Source: JAVVHE01 sp032249695 (GTDB lineage Bacteria > Pseudomonadota > Alphaproteobacteria > Sphingomonadales > Sphingomonadaceae). Taken from it: DNA of 64,000 bases. The position numbers and the translations under genes are program-made. Shown in pieces: positions 51,794-60,492 of this stretch; the stretch's first letter is position 1; every line of letters begins with the position of its first letter. Location of the stretch: NCBI GenBank assembly GCA_032249695.1, contig JAVVHE010000004.1, positions 76,711 through 140,710 on the forward strand, written 5' to 3'. The notes under the pieces are model-generated. The model was not told where the DNA came from. It saw only the letters and a program-made list of their open reading frames with translations, and made no database searches.

Positions 51794-52827
51794 CCGCCCG
51801 TCACGCTCATATGCCGCTCTAGCGCTGGCGGGGCGTCCGGCGCGACACGGAACTCGTGGCCGAACGGCTTCATCGCCACCGCGCGGGCAATCGCGTCTCC
51901 AAGCGCGGCTGCATCGCCCGGCGCTGCGCGCAGCACTGCGCGCAGGTCGGCAGCATCGGACTGGCCGAGGCAGAGATAGAGCGTTCCCGTCGCAGTTAGC
52001 CGGACGCGGTTGCAGCCCTCGCAGAAATTGCGCGTGAGCGGGGCGATGAAGCCGACGGTGCCACCGGTCTCCGCCACGCGCATATAACGCGCCGGGCCGC
52101 CGGTCTGCCGGTCGAGCGGGGTCAGCGTGTAGCGCGCCCGCAGCAGCTCTTGCAGCGCGATCAGCGGCAGGAAGTGGAGCGCGCGATCGTGCTCGACGTC
52201 CCCCAGCGGCATCGATTCGATGAAGGTCAGCTCGTAGCCCTGGCGGTGCGCCCACGCCACCATCGATGGCAGTTCGTCTTCGTTCAGGCCCTTCAGCGCG
52301 ACCACGTTCAGCTTGATTGCAATGCCCGCCGCCGTCGCAGCCGCGATGCCATCGAGCACGCGCGACAAGTCACCGCCGCGCGTGATATGGCGGAAGCGCT
52401 GGGGATCAAGACTGTCGAGGCTGACGTTTACCCGCCGAACCCCCGCCGCTGCCAGCGGCTTGGCGAATTCGGCCAGGCGCGTGCCGTTGGTCGTCAGCGT
52501 CAGCTCCTCGAGCGCGCCGCTTGCGAGATGGCGTGACAGCCGCTCGACAAGCCCCATCACGCCCTTGCGCACCAGCGGCTCGCCGCCCGTCAGCCGGATC
52601 TTGGTGACGCCACGGCGGATGAAGGCGCCCGCGATCTGATCAAGCTCGTCGAAGCTCAGCAGCTCGTCGGCGGGGCGGAACACCATCCGCTCGCTCATGC
52701 AGTATCGACAGCGCAGGTCACAGCGGTCGGTGACGCTCATGCGCAGATAGCGGATGCGCCGGCCGAACGGATCGACGAGCGGGGGCCGTTCGAAGCGCGG
52801 CTCGGCAGGGGCGGCGGGTGCGGACAT
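51790..52827 (-). CDS. moaA: GTP 3',8-cyclase (molybdopterin biosynthesis)
   Basis: 345 residues. The radical SAM cluster is at Cys 36, 40 and 43 (CDLRCRYC); the second C-terminal cluster has FCEGCNRVRL and the downstream YLCLGQ cysteine. TGGEPLVRKG is the SAM-binding motif. It cyclises GTP in the first step of molybdenum cofactor synthesis. The ATG at 52827 has AAGGCGAG upstream. It is coupled to nadK (ATGA). Other mo genes are not in the window. Confidence 0.96.
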   Translation of the reverse strand: MSAPAAPAEPRFERPPLVDPFGRRIRYLRMSVTDRCDLRCRYCMSERMVFRPADELLSFDELDQIAGAFIRRGVTKIRLTGGEPLVRKGVMGLVERLSRHLASGALEELTLTTNGTRLAEFAKPLAAAGVRRVNVSLDSLDPQRFRHITRGGDLSRVLDGIAAATAAGIAIKLNVVALKGLNEDELPSMVAWAHRQGYELTFIESMPLGDVEHDRALHFLPLIALQELLRARYTLTPLDRQTGGPARYMRVAETGGTVGFIAPLTRNFCEGCNRVRLTATGTLYLCLGQSDAADLRAVLRAAPGDAAALGDAIARAVAMKPFGHEFRVAPDAPPALERHMSVTGG

Positions 52828-52964
52828 ACGGCTCGCCTTCTTTAATCGTGACCCCGGCCCGCTCTGTCCACACCCGTGGACGCATGGACTGTTCAGATGG
52901 AGTGATATCGCATAGGTCATGGGCTGTTGCGGTGCTGGCTGACGCTGGCGCCAAACGGGGGACG

Positions 52965-55070
52965 ATGATGGGCGCCAGCCCGGCGCGACACAGGCCTGTG
53001 CAGGCGGATGCCGCAGCCGCCGACGCACGCGCGCCCATTTTCCTGGCGAGCGCGGGGCGGGCGGCGGAGCTGTCGCACGAGCTGGAGGCAGCGGGCCAGG
53101 CGATCGCGGTCGCGCGCCGCGCCGAGCACGCGCGCCGCCGCTTCGAACAGTCCGCAGCGATGGTGGCGCTGGTCGATTGCGCCGACGCGGACGGCATCGG
53201 CCTGCTGCGCGCGCTCGCTCCGACCGCCGAGAAGCGCGGCGCGGCGCTGATCGCGCTGGTGACGCAGCACGACCCGGCGGCCGAGCTCGCGTTCTTGAAG
53301 GCGGGCGCGACGCATTACCACCTGACACCACCTCAAGCGCTCGGGCTTTCGGTCGCGGTTGAAATGGGCGAGCGCTATGTCCGCCGCCTGCGCTCGCGCG
53401 AGAAGATCGCCGCGGTCGTCTCCGCGCAGGCGCGGCTAACCGCGGGGCCGCACTGGCAATGGCGCAAGGGCGACACGCGTCTCACCGCCTCGCCCGCATT
53501 TGCCGAGCTGATGGGCGCGGGCGTGGGCCAGGAACGGCTGCCGGTCGCCGAGGTGCTGGAGCGCATCGACCCGGCCGACCGCGACGATTTCATCCGCGGA
53601 GTCGCGCGCACGCTGCGCGCGGGGATGTCGGGCGATCTGGAGCACCGGCTGCTCGTCGACGGCAGCCTGCACACGATCGCGCACCACCTGCGCGTCCTGC
53701 GCGACGCCAAGGGGCGGCTGATCGGGCTGGCTGCAACCGTCGAGGATCTGGACGCGGCGCTGCTCGATCGGCGGCTGTCGGCGCATTTCGATCTGCTGAC
53801 CGGCCTCGCCAACGCCGCCTTCGCGCGCGACTGGATCGATCAGCTGCTCGGCGGCCGGTTGGACTGCGATCCGGCATCGATCGTGCTGCTGCTTTCGATC
53901 AGCCGCTTCGATGGCATCAACGCAGCCTATGGCCGCGTCGTCGCCGACGCGCTGCTGCAGGCGGCGGCGCGCCGCGTGCGGCGCGTTGTTGGCGCCGACC
54001 AGCCCGACACGCTACTCGTCGCGCGCATGGGCGGAGCCGAGTTCGCGGTGTGCTTCGCGGGGCCGGTGCAGGTCGCCGACGTTGTGCTGCTCGCCGAGCG
54101 GCTGGGCGAAGCATTCAACCAGCCCTTCCTCGTCAGCGGCAAGGTCGTCCACCTCGCCTGCCGGATCGGCATTGCGGTGGGTGAAGCCGATCTCGACGGC
54201 GCCGACACGCTGCTGCGACGCGCATCGGCTGCGCTTGCGCAGGCGAAGGCTCGCGAACTCGCCCGATATGAGGTGCTGGCGAGCCATGCGCCCGAGAACC
54301 TCGCTGCGCGCATGGCGAGCCTCGGCGACGACCTGCGCGCCGACATTGATATCGACGCCTTCGATCTGCTGTTTCAGCCGCAGGTCGATCTGCGCACCGG
54401 AGCGATCGATGGGGTGGAGGCGCTGACGCGCTGGCGCCACCGCGAGCTGGGCACGCTGTCGCCCGAGACGCTGATGGACGTGGCGGGCGCGGCCGAGCTC
54501 ACTCCGGTGCTGGGGCGGCATCTGCTGCTGAAGGCGCTGGCCGAGGCGCAGGCGTGGCCCGAGCGGCTGCGAACCCTGCGGCTGTCGGTCAACTTCACCG
54601 CCGAAGATATGGCGCTGCCCGATTTCGCCGAGAGCGTCGCAGCCGCTCTCGCAGAAACGGGCTTTCCGCCGGGACGGCTGACGGTGGAAGTCACCGAATC
54701 GAACATGATGCGCAACGTCGACCATGCAGCGCGCGCGCTGGGGCAATTGCGCGCGCACGGCGTCCGCATCGCGATCGACGATTTCGGCACGGGCTACAGC
54801 AGCCTCGCCTATCTGCGCGCGCTGCCGCTAGATTACCTCAAGATCGACAAGCGCCTGCTAGCCGACCTGACCGGCCCCGCATCGACGCAGGTGGTGGTGC
54901 GCGGCGTCGTCGAGATGGCGCGATCGCTGGGGCTGAAGGTGATCGCCGAGGGCGTCGAGACCGAAGCCCAGCGCGAGGCCGCGCGACTTGCGGGCTGCGA
55001 CCTGTATCAAGGGTTCCTGTGTTCGCAGCCGATCACCGGCGCCGCGCTAGCCGCACTCGTCGAGCGCTAG
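52965..55070 (+). CDS. GGDEF/EAL protein, degenerate GGDEF and intact EAL
   Basis: About 701 residues. The order is an N-terminal receiver-like region (FLASAGRAAELSHELEAAG; LIALVTQHDPAAELAFLKAGATHYH), a PAS-like segment, a GGDEF domain whose signature is GGAEF instead of GGDEF, and an EAL domain with EALTRWRH, the NFTAEDMALPD strand, DDFGTGYSSLAYLRAL, KIDKRLL and GVETEAQREAA. The EAL residues look intact, so it should hydrolyse c-di-GMP; the GGDEF half may only bind GTP. The ATG at 52965 was chosen (GGGGG upstream). It is divergent from moaA and ends 176 bp before the M28 stop. Confidence 0.9.
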   Translation: MMGASPARHRPVQADAAAADARAPIFLASAGRAAELSHELEAAGQAIAVARRAEHARRRFEQSAAMVALVDCADADGIGLLRALAPTAEKRGAALIALVTQHDPAAELAFLKAGATHYHLTPPQALGLSVAVEMGERYVRRLRSREKIAAVVSAQARLTAGPHWQWRKGDTRLTASPAFAELMGAGVGQERLPVAEVLERIDPADRDDFIRGVARTLRAGMSGDLEHRLLVDGSLHTIAHHLRVLRDAKGRLIGLAATVEDLDAALLDRRLSAHFDLLTGLANAAFARDWIDQLLGGRLDCDPASIVLLLSISRFDGINAAYGRVVADALLQAAARRVRRVVGADQPDTLLVARMGGAEFAVCFAGPVQVADVVLLAERLGEAFNQPFLVSGKVVHLACRIGIAVGEADLDGADTLLRRASAALAQAKARELARYEVLASHAPENLAARMASLGDDLRADIDIDAFDLLFQPQVDLRTGAIDGVEALTRWRHRELGTLSPETLMDVAGAAELTPVLGRHLLLKALAEAQAWPERLRTLRLSVNFTAEDMALPDFAESVAAALAETGFPPGRLTVEVTESNMMRNVDHAARALGQLRAHGVRIAIDDFGTGYSSLAYLRALPLDYLKIDKRLLADLTGPASTQVVVRGVVEMARSLGLKVIAEGVETEAQREAARLAGCDLYQGFLCSQPITGAALAALVER

Positions 55071-55143
55071 ACAACGCCGGAGGACGCGCTGGCCTGAAGC
55101 TCCCCGCCCGCGTCCGGAGGAGGACCGGCCGGCGGTAGAAGGG

Positions 55144-55159
55144 GCGGCCGCGCGGCCGC
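55144..55159. terminator. Perfect 16-bp palindrome between convergent genes
   Basis: GCGGCCGCGCGGCCGC sits between the stops of the EAL gene and the M28 peptidase gene. It contains the same 12-base core GGCCGCGCGGCC as the palindrome at 22409-22430. No T tract follows. It could act as a bidirectional hairpin. The gap also holds a CCCTCC/GGGAGG-type pair near 55218-55238. Confidence 0.4.
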
Positions 55160-55246
55160 TGCTGCGACAGTTCAGCATCGAACGATCGCCCGCACACCTC
55201 CGCCACGCCGCGGGTCCCTCCTGCCTGTGTGGGGAGGGCGATCGCA

Positions 55247-57487
55247 TCAGCTCCCCTTGGCTGCCGCCGCGGCCTGCTCCAGTCGCGCTGCGTAGGCGTT
55301 CAGTACCGCCGCGGTCCGGCCCACATAGGCGCGCGCATCGTCGAAGCGTCGCTGTTCGATGCCCTCGCGGATGCCGGGCAGCGTCTTGGCGCCATAGCCC
55401 GTCAGCGTACCCGGGGCGTAGATCAGGTTGCCGTACCACGGCCGCCCCGGCAGGCCATTCGGATCGATCAGAAGCTGGTCGATCCCGCGTAGCGCATCCT
55501 CCACTCGTGTGCGCTGGGCAGGCGCCAGCTGATCCAGCCGCTCCACCGCGCTATCGGCCGCAGCCGCCGCACGCCTCAGCCGGTCGGCCGCCTGCTCAAG
55601 CTCGAGCATGTCGATGAGCGGGGTGATACCGCGGTCGGCCGGCGCCGCGGTCGGGTCCTCGGCGTTCGATGCGAGCTTGAACGCCCCGTCCTGTCGCAAG
55701 CCAGCCAGCGCGCGGTCGCGTTCGCGCTGGTCGGCCTGGAGGCGCTTCACCTCCTCCACATAGCGCCCGACGGTCGACGCGAAGTCGCCATAGCGGAACA
55801 GCGGCCGCTCGCCATCGGCCGCGCGCAGCACCACGCGGCCGGTTACCTTCGCGAGCGTCACGCCATAGGCCAGGCCCGGATCGTCGAAGCGGTTCACATG
55901 TTCGATGCTGTCGTAGATCGAATGGTACGATCCTGCGCCCTCGCCCTCGCCGCCGAAACCGATGTTGAGCGATGGGATGCCGAGATGCTGCAGGAACGCC
56001 GAGTAGTCCGAGCCTGAGCCCATCGCGGCGATCGGCAGATCGCCACCGCCGCGCGCCGCCTCCGACGCCACGTCGCCGCCGCGCGCGCGACCCTCGCCGC
56101 GATAGGCGGCCGCGCGCAGCTCGGCGCGCTGGCGTTCGGTAAGCGGCACGCCGGTCTGCGGATCGATGACGTCGCGCGCGGCCGCGTTCAGCAGATGCTG
56201 CAGGCTGTGGCTGCCCTCGGCATGGAGAAAGCCGCGCTCAGAATTATCGGTGTTCACATAGAGGACCGCCTTGCGCTTCAGCTCGTCGGCATGCGCTTCA
56301 GCCCATTCGGTCGATCCGATGAGCCCGGGTTCCTCGGCGTCCCAGCTGGCATAGACGATCGTCCGCGCCGGGCGCCAGCCACGCTTTGCAAGCTCGCCCA
56401 GCGCCTTTGCTTCGCTGAGCATCGCGCCGTGGCCGGTCAGCGGATCGTTCGCACCGAACACCCAGCCATCGCGGTGGTTGCCGCGCACCACCCACTCGTC
56501 AGGACGGCTACGTCCCTTGAGCGTCGCGATCACGTCATAGATCGGCTTCAGCGACCAATCGGACTGCACCGCCAGATGCAGCTTGACCGCCTCGGTGCCG
56601 CCCCAGTGATAGGCAGTCGGCAGCGCACCGCGCGCGCGGCCGGTGGCGACCGGCCCTTCCAGCCCCGCCATGATGCGCGTGGCATCGCGGTAGCTGATGG
56701 GAAGCGCCGGGATTTTGAGGATCGTTGTTGCTTCGGCACGGCTTAGCCGCTTGGCGCCCGGAACCGAGCCCACGCCCGGCGTGGTGGGGTCGCCCGGATA
56801 GATGATCATGTCGACCACCGATCCGCGCTGGATGCCCGTCTCGGGCCGCCCGCCGCCCTTCGGGAACACGTCGGCGACCGCATAGCCGTCGTCGGCCGGA
56901 TCGGAGTAGATCAGGCAACCGACCGCGCCATGCTCCTGCGCAAGTTTGGGCTTCAGGCCGCGCCAGCCGCCGCCATAGCGCGCCAGCACGATCTTGCCGC
57001 GCACGTCGATGCCGCGCGCTGCGAGCGCGTCATAGTCGTCGGGCATCCCGTAATTCACGTAGACGACCGGCGCGGTCACATCGCCGTCGCCCTGGAACGC
57101 CACATAGGGCGGCAGTGCGCCCGCGAGGTTGGCACTGGTCGGATCCGCAGCGAGCGCGGGCTCCTGCCCGCCCAGCGTCACGCGCTCGGGCGCGATCAGT
57201 TCCAAGGTGGTGCTGATCGGGGTGGGATAGAGGACTTCGAACGTCTCGATCCGCGCGTCCCAGCCCCATTGCCGGAACAGCGCCGCGGTGCGCTCGGCAT
57301 TCGCCTTGTTGTGCGGGCTTCCCACATGGTTCGGGGCGGATGCGAAATCCTTCAGCCACGCCAGTTGGTCGGCCGCGCTGACGCTCTGATCGAGCGCGGC
57401 CTCGCGCGCCCGCCCGGCTTCGGGTGGCGGAGCCGCCGCGGTGAGCGCGAGCGCGGACAGCAGCAGGGCGGCGCGGGCATGGATCAT
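55247..57487 (-). CDS. M28 family metallopeptidase (glutamate carboxypeptidase II-like), secreted
   Basis: 746 residues. A signal peptide precedes a PA domain (about 150-290, with PPYVAFQGDGDVTAPVVYV and GKIVLARYGGGWRG). The M28 domain has zinc ligands in VVRGNHRDGWVFGANDP, WDAEEPGLIGS, YVNTDNSERG and SYHSIYDS. A C-terminal transferrin-receptor-like dimerisation domain follows (VERLDQLAPAQRTRVEDAL), ending near the C-terminus. The whole matches the prostate-specific membrane antigen/GCPII family; bacterial members cut C-terminal Glu or other residues from peptides outside the cell. Together with the M1 enzyme it implies peptide feeding. The ATG at 57487 has GAGGGGAAC upstream. Confidence 0.93.
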   Translation of the reverse strand: MIHARAALLLSALALTAAAPPPEAGRAREAALDQSVSAADQLAWLKDFASAPNHVGSPHNKANAERTAALFRQWGWDARIETFEVLYPTPISTTLELIAPERVTLGGQEPALAADPTSANLAGALPPYVAFQGDGDVTAPVVYVNYGMPDDYDALAARGIDVRGKIVLARYGGGWRGLKPKLAQEHGAVGCLIYSDPADDGYAVADVFPKGGGRPETGIQRGSVVDMIIYPGDPTTPGVGSVPGAKRLSRAEATTILKIPALPISYRDATRIMAGLEGPVATGRARGALPTAYHWGGTEAVKLHLAVQSDWSLKPIYDVIATLKGRSRPDEWVVRGNHRDGWVFGANDPLTGHGAMLSEAKALGELAKRGWRPARTIVYASWDAEEPGLIGSTEWAEAHADELKRKAVLYVNTDNSERGFLHAEGSHSLQHLLNAAARDVIDPQTGVPLTERQRAELRAAAYRGEGRARGGDVASEAARGGGDLPIAAMGSGSDYSAFLQHLGIPSLNIGFGGEGEGAGSYHSIYDSIEHVNRFDDPGLAYGVTLAKVTGRVVLRAADGERPLFRYGDFASTVGRYVEEVKRLQADQRERDRALAGLRQDGAFKLASNAEDPTAAPADRGITPLIDMLELEQAADRLRRAAAAADSAVERLDQLAPAQRTRVEDALRGIDQLLIDPNGLPGRPWYGNLIYAPGTLTGYGAKTLPGIREGIEQRRFDDARAYVGRTAAVLNAYAARLEQAAAAAKGS

Positions 57488-57608
57488 CAGCTGTTCCCCT
57501 CAGGCAGCGGGTTCGGTCCCGCACTGGCATGGTCGTCTGGTATCGCGAGCTAAACGGTCGCACGCCGCCTGCGCAAGGGGCGCAGATCTGCCGCTTTCCC
57601 GCGCGCAT

Positions 57609-57621
57609 GACCATATAGGTC
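57609..57621. promoter_or_regulatory. Palindrome in the nrdA upstream region, NrdR-box-like candidate
   Basis: GACC-ATATA-GGTC lies about 120 bp before nrdA. Its A/T centre recalls NrdR boxes, but the flanks do not match well, and the usual second copy was not found. Treat as weak. Confidence 0.25.
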
Positions 57622-57742
57622 GCAACGCCGCAACCAAAGTGATCCACAGAAGTCTGATGGCGGGCGGGACTGCTGGGCGCGGTGAAATGGTAGTCTGCGT
57701 GTCCGCTGATTCGGCGGCCACGTGGACGGAGCCAAGACAGCT

Positions 57743-59626
57743 ATGCGTATGCCGGAGTTGGACGTGTTGGACCGCATCGAAACGGCCGACGCCGCGATCG
57801 CGGCGCCCGTCGCCGAAACGCCCGATCCCCGCCCGCTGAAGGAGCGGATCGTCGTCGACCGTGCGCGCGACGCATTGCTGACCGCCTTCGGGCGCGAAAC
57901 GCTGGAGGACCGCTATCTGCTGCCCGGCGAGGGGCCGCAGGACCTGTTCGCGCGCGTCGCTGCGGCCTACGCCGACGACCTGCCCCACGCGCAGCGGCTG
58001 TATGACTACATCTCTCGCCTGTGGTTCATGCCAGCGACTCCGGTGCTGTCGAACGGCGGCACCGGGCGCGGGCTGCCGATCAGCTGCTATCTGAACTCGG
58101 TCGGCGACAGCCTTGAGGACATCGTCGGCACCTGGAACGAGAATGTGTGGCTCGCGGCGCGCGGCGGCGGCATCGGCACCTATTGGGGCCACGTGCGCGG
58201 CATCGGCGAGCCGGTCGGTTTGAACGGCAAAACGAGCGGCATCATCCCGTTCGTGCGCGTGATGGATTCGCTGACCCTCGCGATTTCGCAAGGCTCGCTG
58301 CGGCGCGGCTCGGCGGCGGTCTATCTCGACGTCAGCCATCCGGAGATCGAGGAGTTTCTGGAGATCCGGAAGCCCAGCGGCGATTTCAACCGCAAGGCGC
58401 TCAATCTCCACCATGGCGTGCTGCTGACCGATGCCTTCATGGAAGCGGTGCGCGAGGGCGCGAGCTTCGACCTCGTCAGCCCCAAGGACGGATCGAAGCG
58501 CTCCACGGTCGACGCGCGCTCCTTGTTCCAGAAGATTGTCGAGACGCGGCTGGCGACCGGCGAGCCGTATATCGTGTTCATCGATGAGGTGAACCGGACG
58601 ATGCCCCAGCACCAGCGCGATCTGGGGCTGAAGGTGAGCACGTCGAACCTGTGTTCAGAGATTACGCTGCCGACCGGCGTCGACCACCTAGGCAACAAGC
58701 GCACCGCGGTGTGCTGTCTGTCTTCGCTGAACCTTGAAACGTGGGACCAGTGGAAGGGCGACCGGCGCTTCATCGAGGACGTGATGCGGTTCCTCGACAA
58801 TGTGCTCACCGATTACATCAAGCGCGCCGAGCCGGCGATGAGCCATGCCGCCTATGCAGCGATGCGCGAGCGGTCGGTCGGGCTGGGGGTGATGGGCTTC
58901 CACTCGATGCTGCAGGCGAGAGGCGTGCCGTTCGAGAGCGCGATGGCGAAAAGCCTGAACCTCCAGATCTTCCGCCACATCCGTGCGCAGGTGGATGAGG
59001 CGTCGCAGGCGCTTGCCGTCGAGCGCGGGCCGTGCCCCGACGCGCACGAGATGGGCGTGATGGAGCGCTTCAGCTGCAAGCTGGCGATCGCGCCGACCGC
59101 CAGCATCTCGATCATCACCGGCGGCACCAGCGCCTGCATCGAGCCGGTGCCGGCCAACATCTACACGCACAAGACGCTGAGCGGTTCGTTCGTCGTCAAG
59201 AACCCGTATCTGGAAGCGCTGCTGGTCGACAAGGCCAAGAACTCGAACGACGTGTGGAATTCAATCCTCGCGAACGAAGGCTCGGTGCAGCATCTCGATT
59301 TCCTGTCGGACGACGAGAAGGCGACCTATCGCACCGCATTCGAGATCGACCAGCGCTGGCTGATCGAACTCGCCGCCGACCGGACACCCTATATCGACCA
59401 GTCGGCTTCGCTCAACCTGTTCATCCCGGCGGACGTGGAGAAGTGGGACCTGCTGATGCTGCACTTCCGAGCGTGGGAGCTGGGGATCAAGTCGCTATAC
59501 TATCTGCGCTCGAAGTCGATCCAGCGCGCGGCCTTCGCGGGCGGGGTGGAGGCTGACAACACACCTGAGCTGAAGCGCGTTGAGGTGGAAGCGAAGGATT
59601 ATGACGAGTGCCTGGCGTGCCAATAG
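57743..59626 (+). CDS. nrdA: Ribonucleoside-diphosphate reductase, alpha subunit (no ATP-cone)
   Basis: About 627 residues, shorter than the 760 of E. coli because the N-terminal ATP-cone is missing. The catalytic cysteines are in GLPISCYLN and AVCCLSSLNLE; the radical Cys region is TSNLCSEITLP with the Asn/Cys/Glu triad. The C-terminal thioredoxin-interaction cysteines are present as ECLACQ. It reduces ribonucleotides to deoxyribonucleotides with NrdB. I placed the start at ATG 57743 (GGAG 11 bases upstream); 57749 and a GTG at 57722 remain possible. The nrdB gene follows after one inserted methyltransferase gene. Confidence 0.93.
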   Translation: MRMPELDVLDRIETADAAIAAPVAETPDPRPLKERIVVDRARDALLTAFGRETLEDRYLLPGEGPQDLFARVAAAYADDLPHAQRLYDYISRLWFMPATPVLSNGGTGRGLPISCYLNSVGDSLEDIVGTWNENVWLAARGGGIGTYWGHVRGIGEPVGLNGKTSGIIPFVRVMDSLTLAISQGSLRRGSAAVYLDVSHPEIEEFLEIRKPSGDFNRKALNLHHGVLLTDAFMEAVREGASFDLVSPKDGSKRSTVDARSLFQKIVETRLATGEPYIVFIDEVNRTMPQHQRDLGLKVSTSNLCSEITLPTGVDHLGNKRTAVCCLSSLNLETWDQWKGDRRFIEDVMRFLDNVLTDYIKRAEPAMSHAAYAAMRERSVGLGVMGFHSMLQARGVPFESAMAKSLNLQIFRHIRAQVDEASQALAVERGPCPDAHEMGVMERFSCKLAIAPTASISIITGGTSACIEPVPANIYTHKTLSGSFVVKNPYLEALLVDKAKNSNDVWNSILANEGSVQHLDFLSDDEKATYRTAFEIDQRWLIELAADRTPYIDQSASLNLFIPADVEKWDLLMLHFRAWELGIKSLYYLRSKSIQRAAFAGGVEADNTPELKRVEVEAKDYDECLACQ

Positions 59627-59723
59627 CGGGCACGGCCGTCCGCGTGTCGTGGGCGGCTGCGCGGCGGCGCCCGGCGCATCGCCATGGCCCGGTCGCGACC
59701 GCCGTCGCGCAGCGGGTGCGTCG

Positions 59724-60473
59724 ATGACCGCACTTTATGACACCAGGCTCGCGGCGCGCTTCTATCCAGAGATCGCAGCCGGCGGCTTCACGCGCGCAGA
59801 CGGCTCGGTCGCATTTTACAGCCGGGTGGCGGCGCTGATGCGCGCCGATCACCAGGTGCTCGATTTCGGCGCCGGGCGCGGCGAGCCGATCGCCGACGAT
59901 CCGGTTGCCTATCGCCGTGATCTGATGAACTTTCGGGGCCGCTGCGCCCACGCCGCCGGATGCGACGTCAGCGCGGCGGTGCTGCAGAACCCGTATCTCG
60001 ACAGCGCCGAGCGGATCAGCCCCGGCGCACCGCTGCCCTATGCCGACGGCCGCTTTGATCTCATCGTCTCGCGCTACACCTTCGAACATATCAACGAGCC
60101 CGCAGCCGTCGCTGACGAGCTGATTCGGGTGCTGAAGCCGGGCGGCTGGCTGTGCGTCACCACGCCCAACGCCTATGGCTATGTCGCCATCGCCGCGCGG
60201 CTGCTCGCCAATCACCGCCATGCCGCGGCGTTGCAGGCGATTCAGCCAGGGCGGAAGGCCGAGGATGTGTTCCCGACCGTCTATCGCCTCAACACGCCGG
60301 GCGCGCTCCGCCGCCATTTCGGCCACGCCTGCGACGTCCACGCCTATCGGGATTCGGCCGAACCCGCCTATCATTTCGGCAGCCCGCTGCTGTTCGGTGC
60401 GTTCCGGGTGCTGCACGCCATCCTGCCGCCCGTATTGCGCACCGGTCTTTTCGCGTTTCTCCGCAAGCGCTGA
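59724..60473 (+). CDS. Class I SAM-dependent methyltransferase
   Basis: 249 residues. The SAM site is VLDFGAGRGEP, with a mid-region LPYADGRFDLIVSRYTFEHI and KPGGWLCVTTPN as in methyltransferase type 11 proteins. The C-terminal helix has ILPPVLRTGLFAFLRKR. Substrate not determinable. It lies between nrdA and nrdB, 97 bases behind the former and 19 bases before the latter, so it is likely cotranscribed. The ATG at 59724 was chosen; the frame above is unconserved. Confidence 0.85.
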   Translation: MTALYDTRLAARFYPEIAAGGFTRADGSVAFYSRVAALMRADHQVLDFGAGRGEPIADDPVAYRRDLMNFRGRCAHAAGCDVSAAVLQNPYLDSAERISPGAPLPYADGRFDLIVSRYTFEHINEPAAVADELIRVLKPGGWLCVTTPNAYGYVAIAARLLANHRHAAALQAIQPGRKAEDVFPTVYRLNTPGALRRHFGHACDVHAYRDSAEPAYHFGSPLLFGAFRVLHAILPPVLRTGLFAFLRKR

Positions 60474-60492
60474 GCGACGAAGGAGTATTTCC

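Noticed and set aside
57609..57621. NrdR box before nrdA as a firm call
   Set aside because: Single copy and poor match outside the A/T centre; kept only as a weak candidate.
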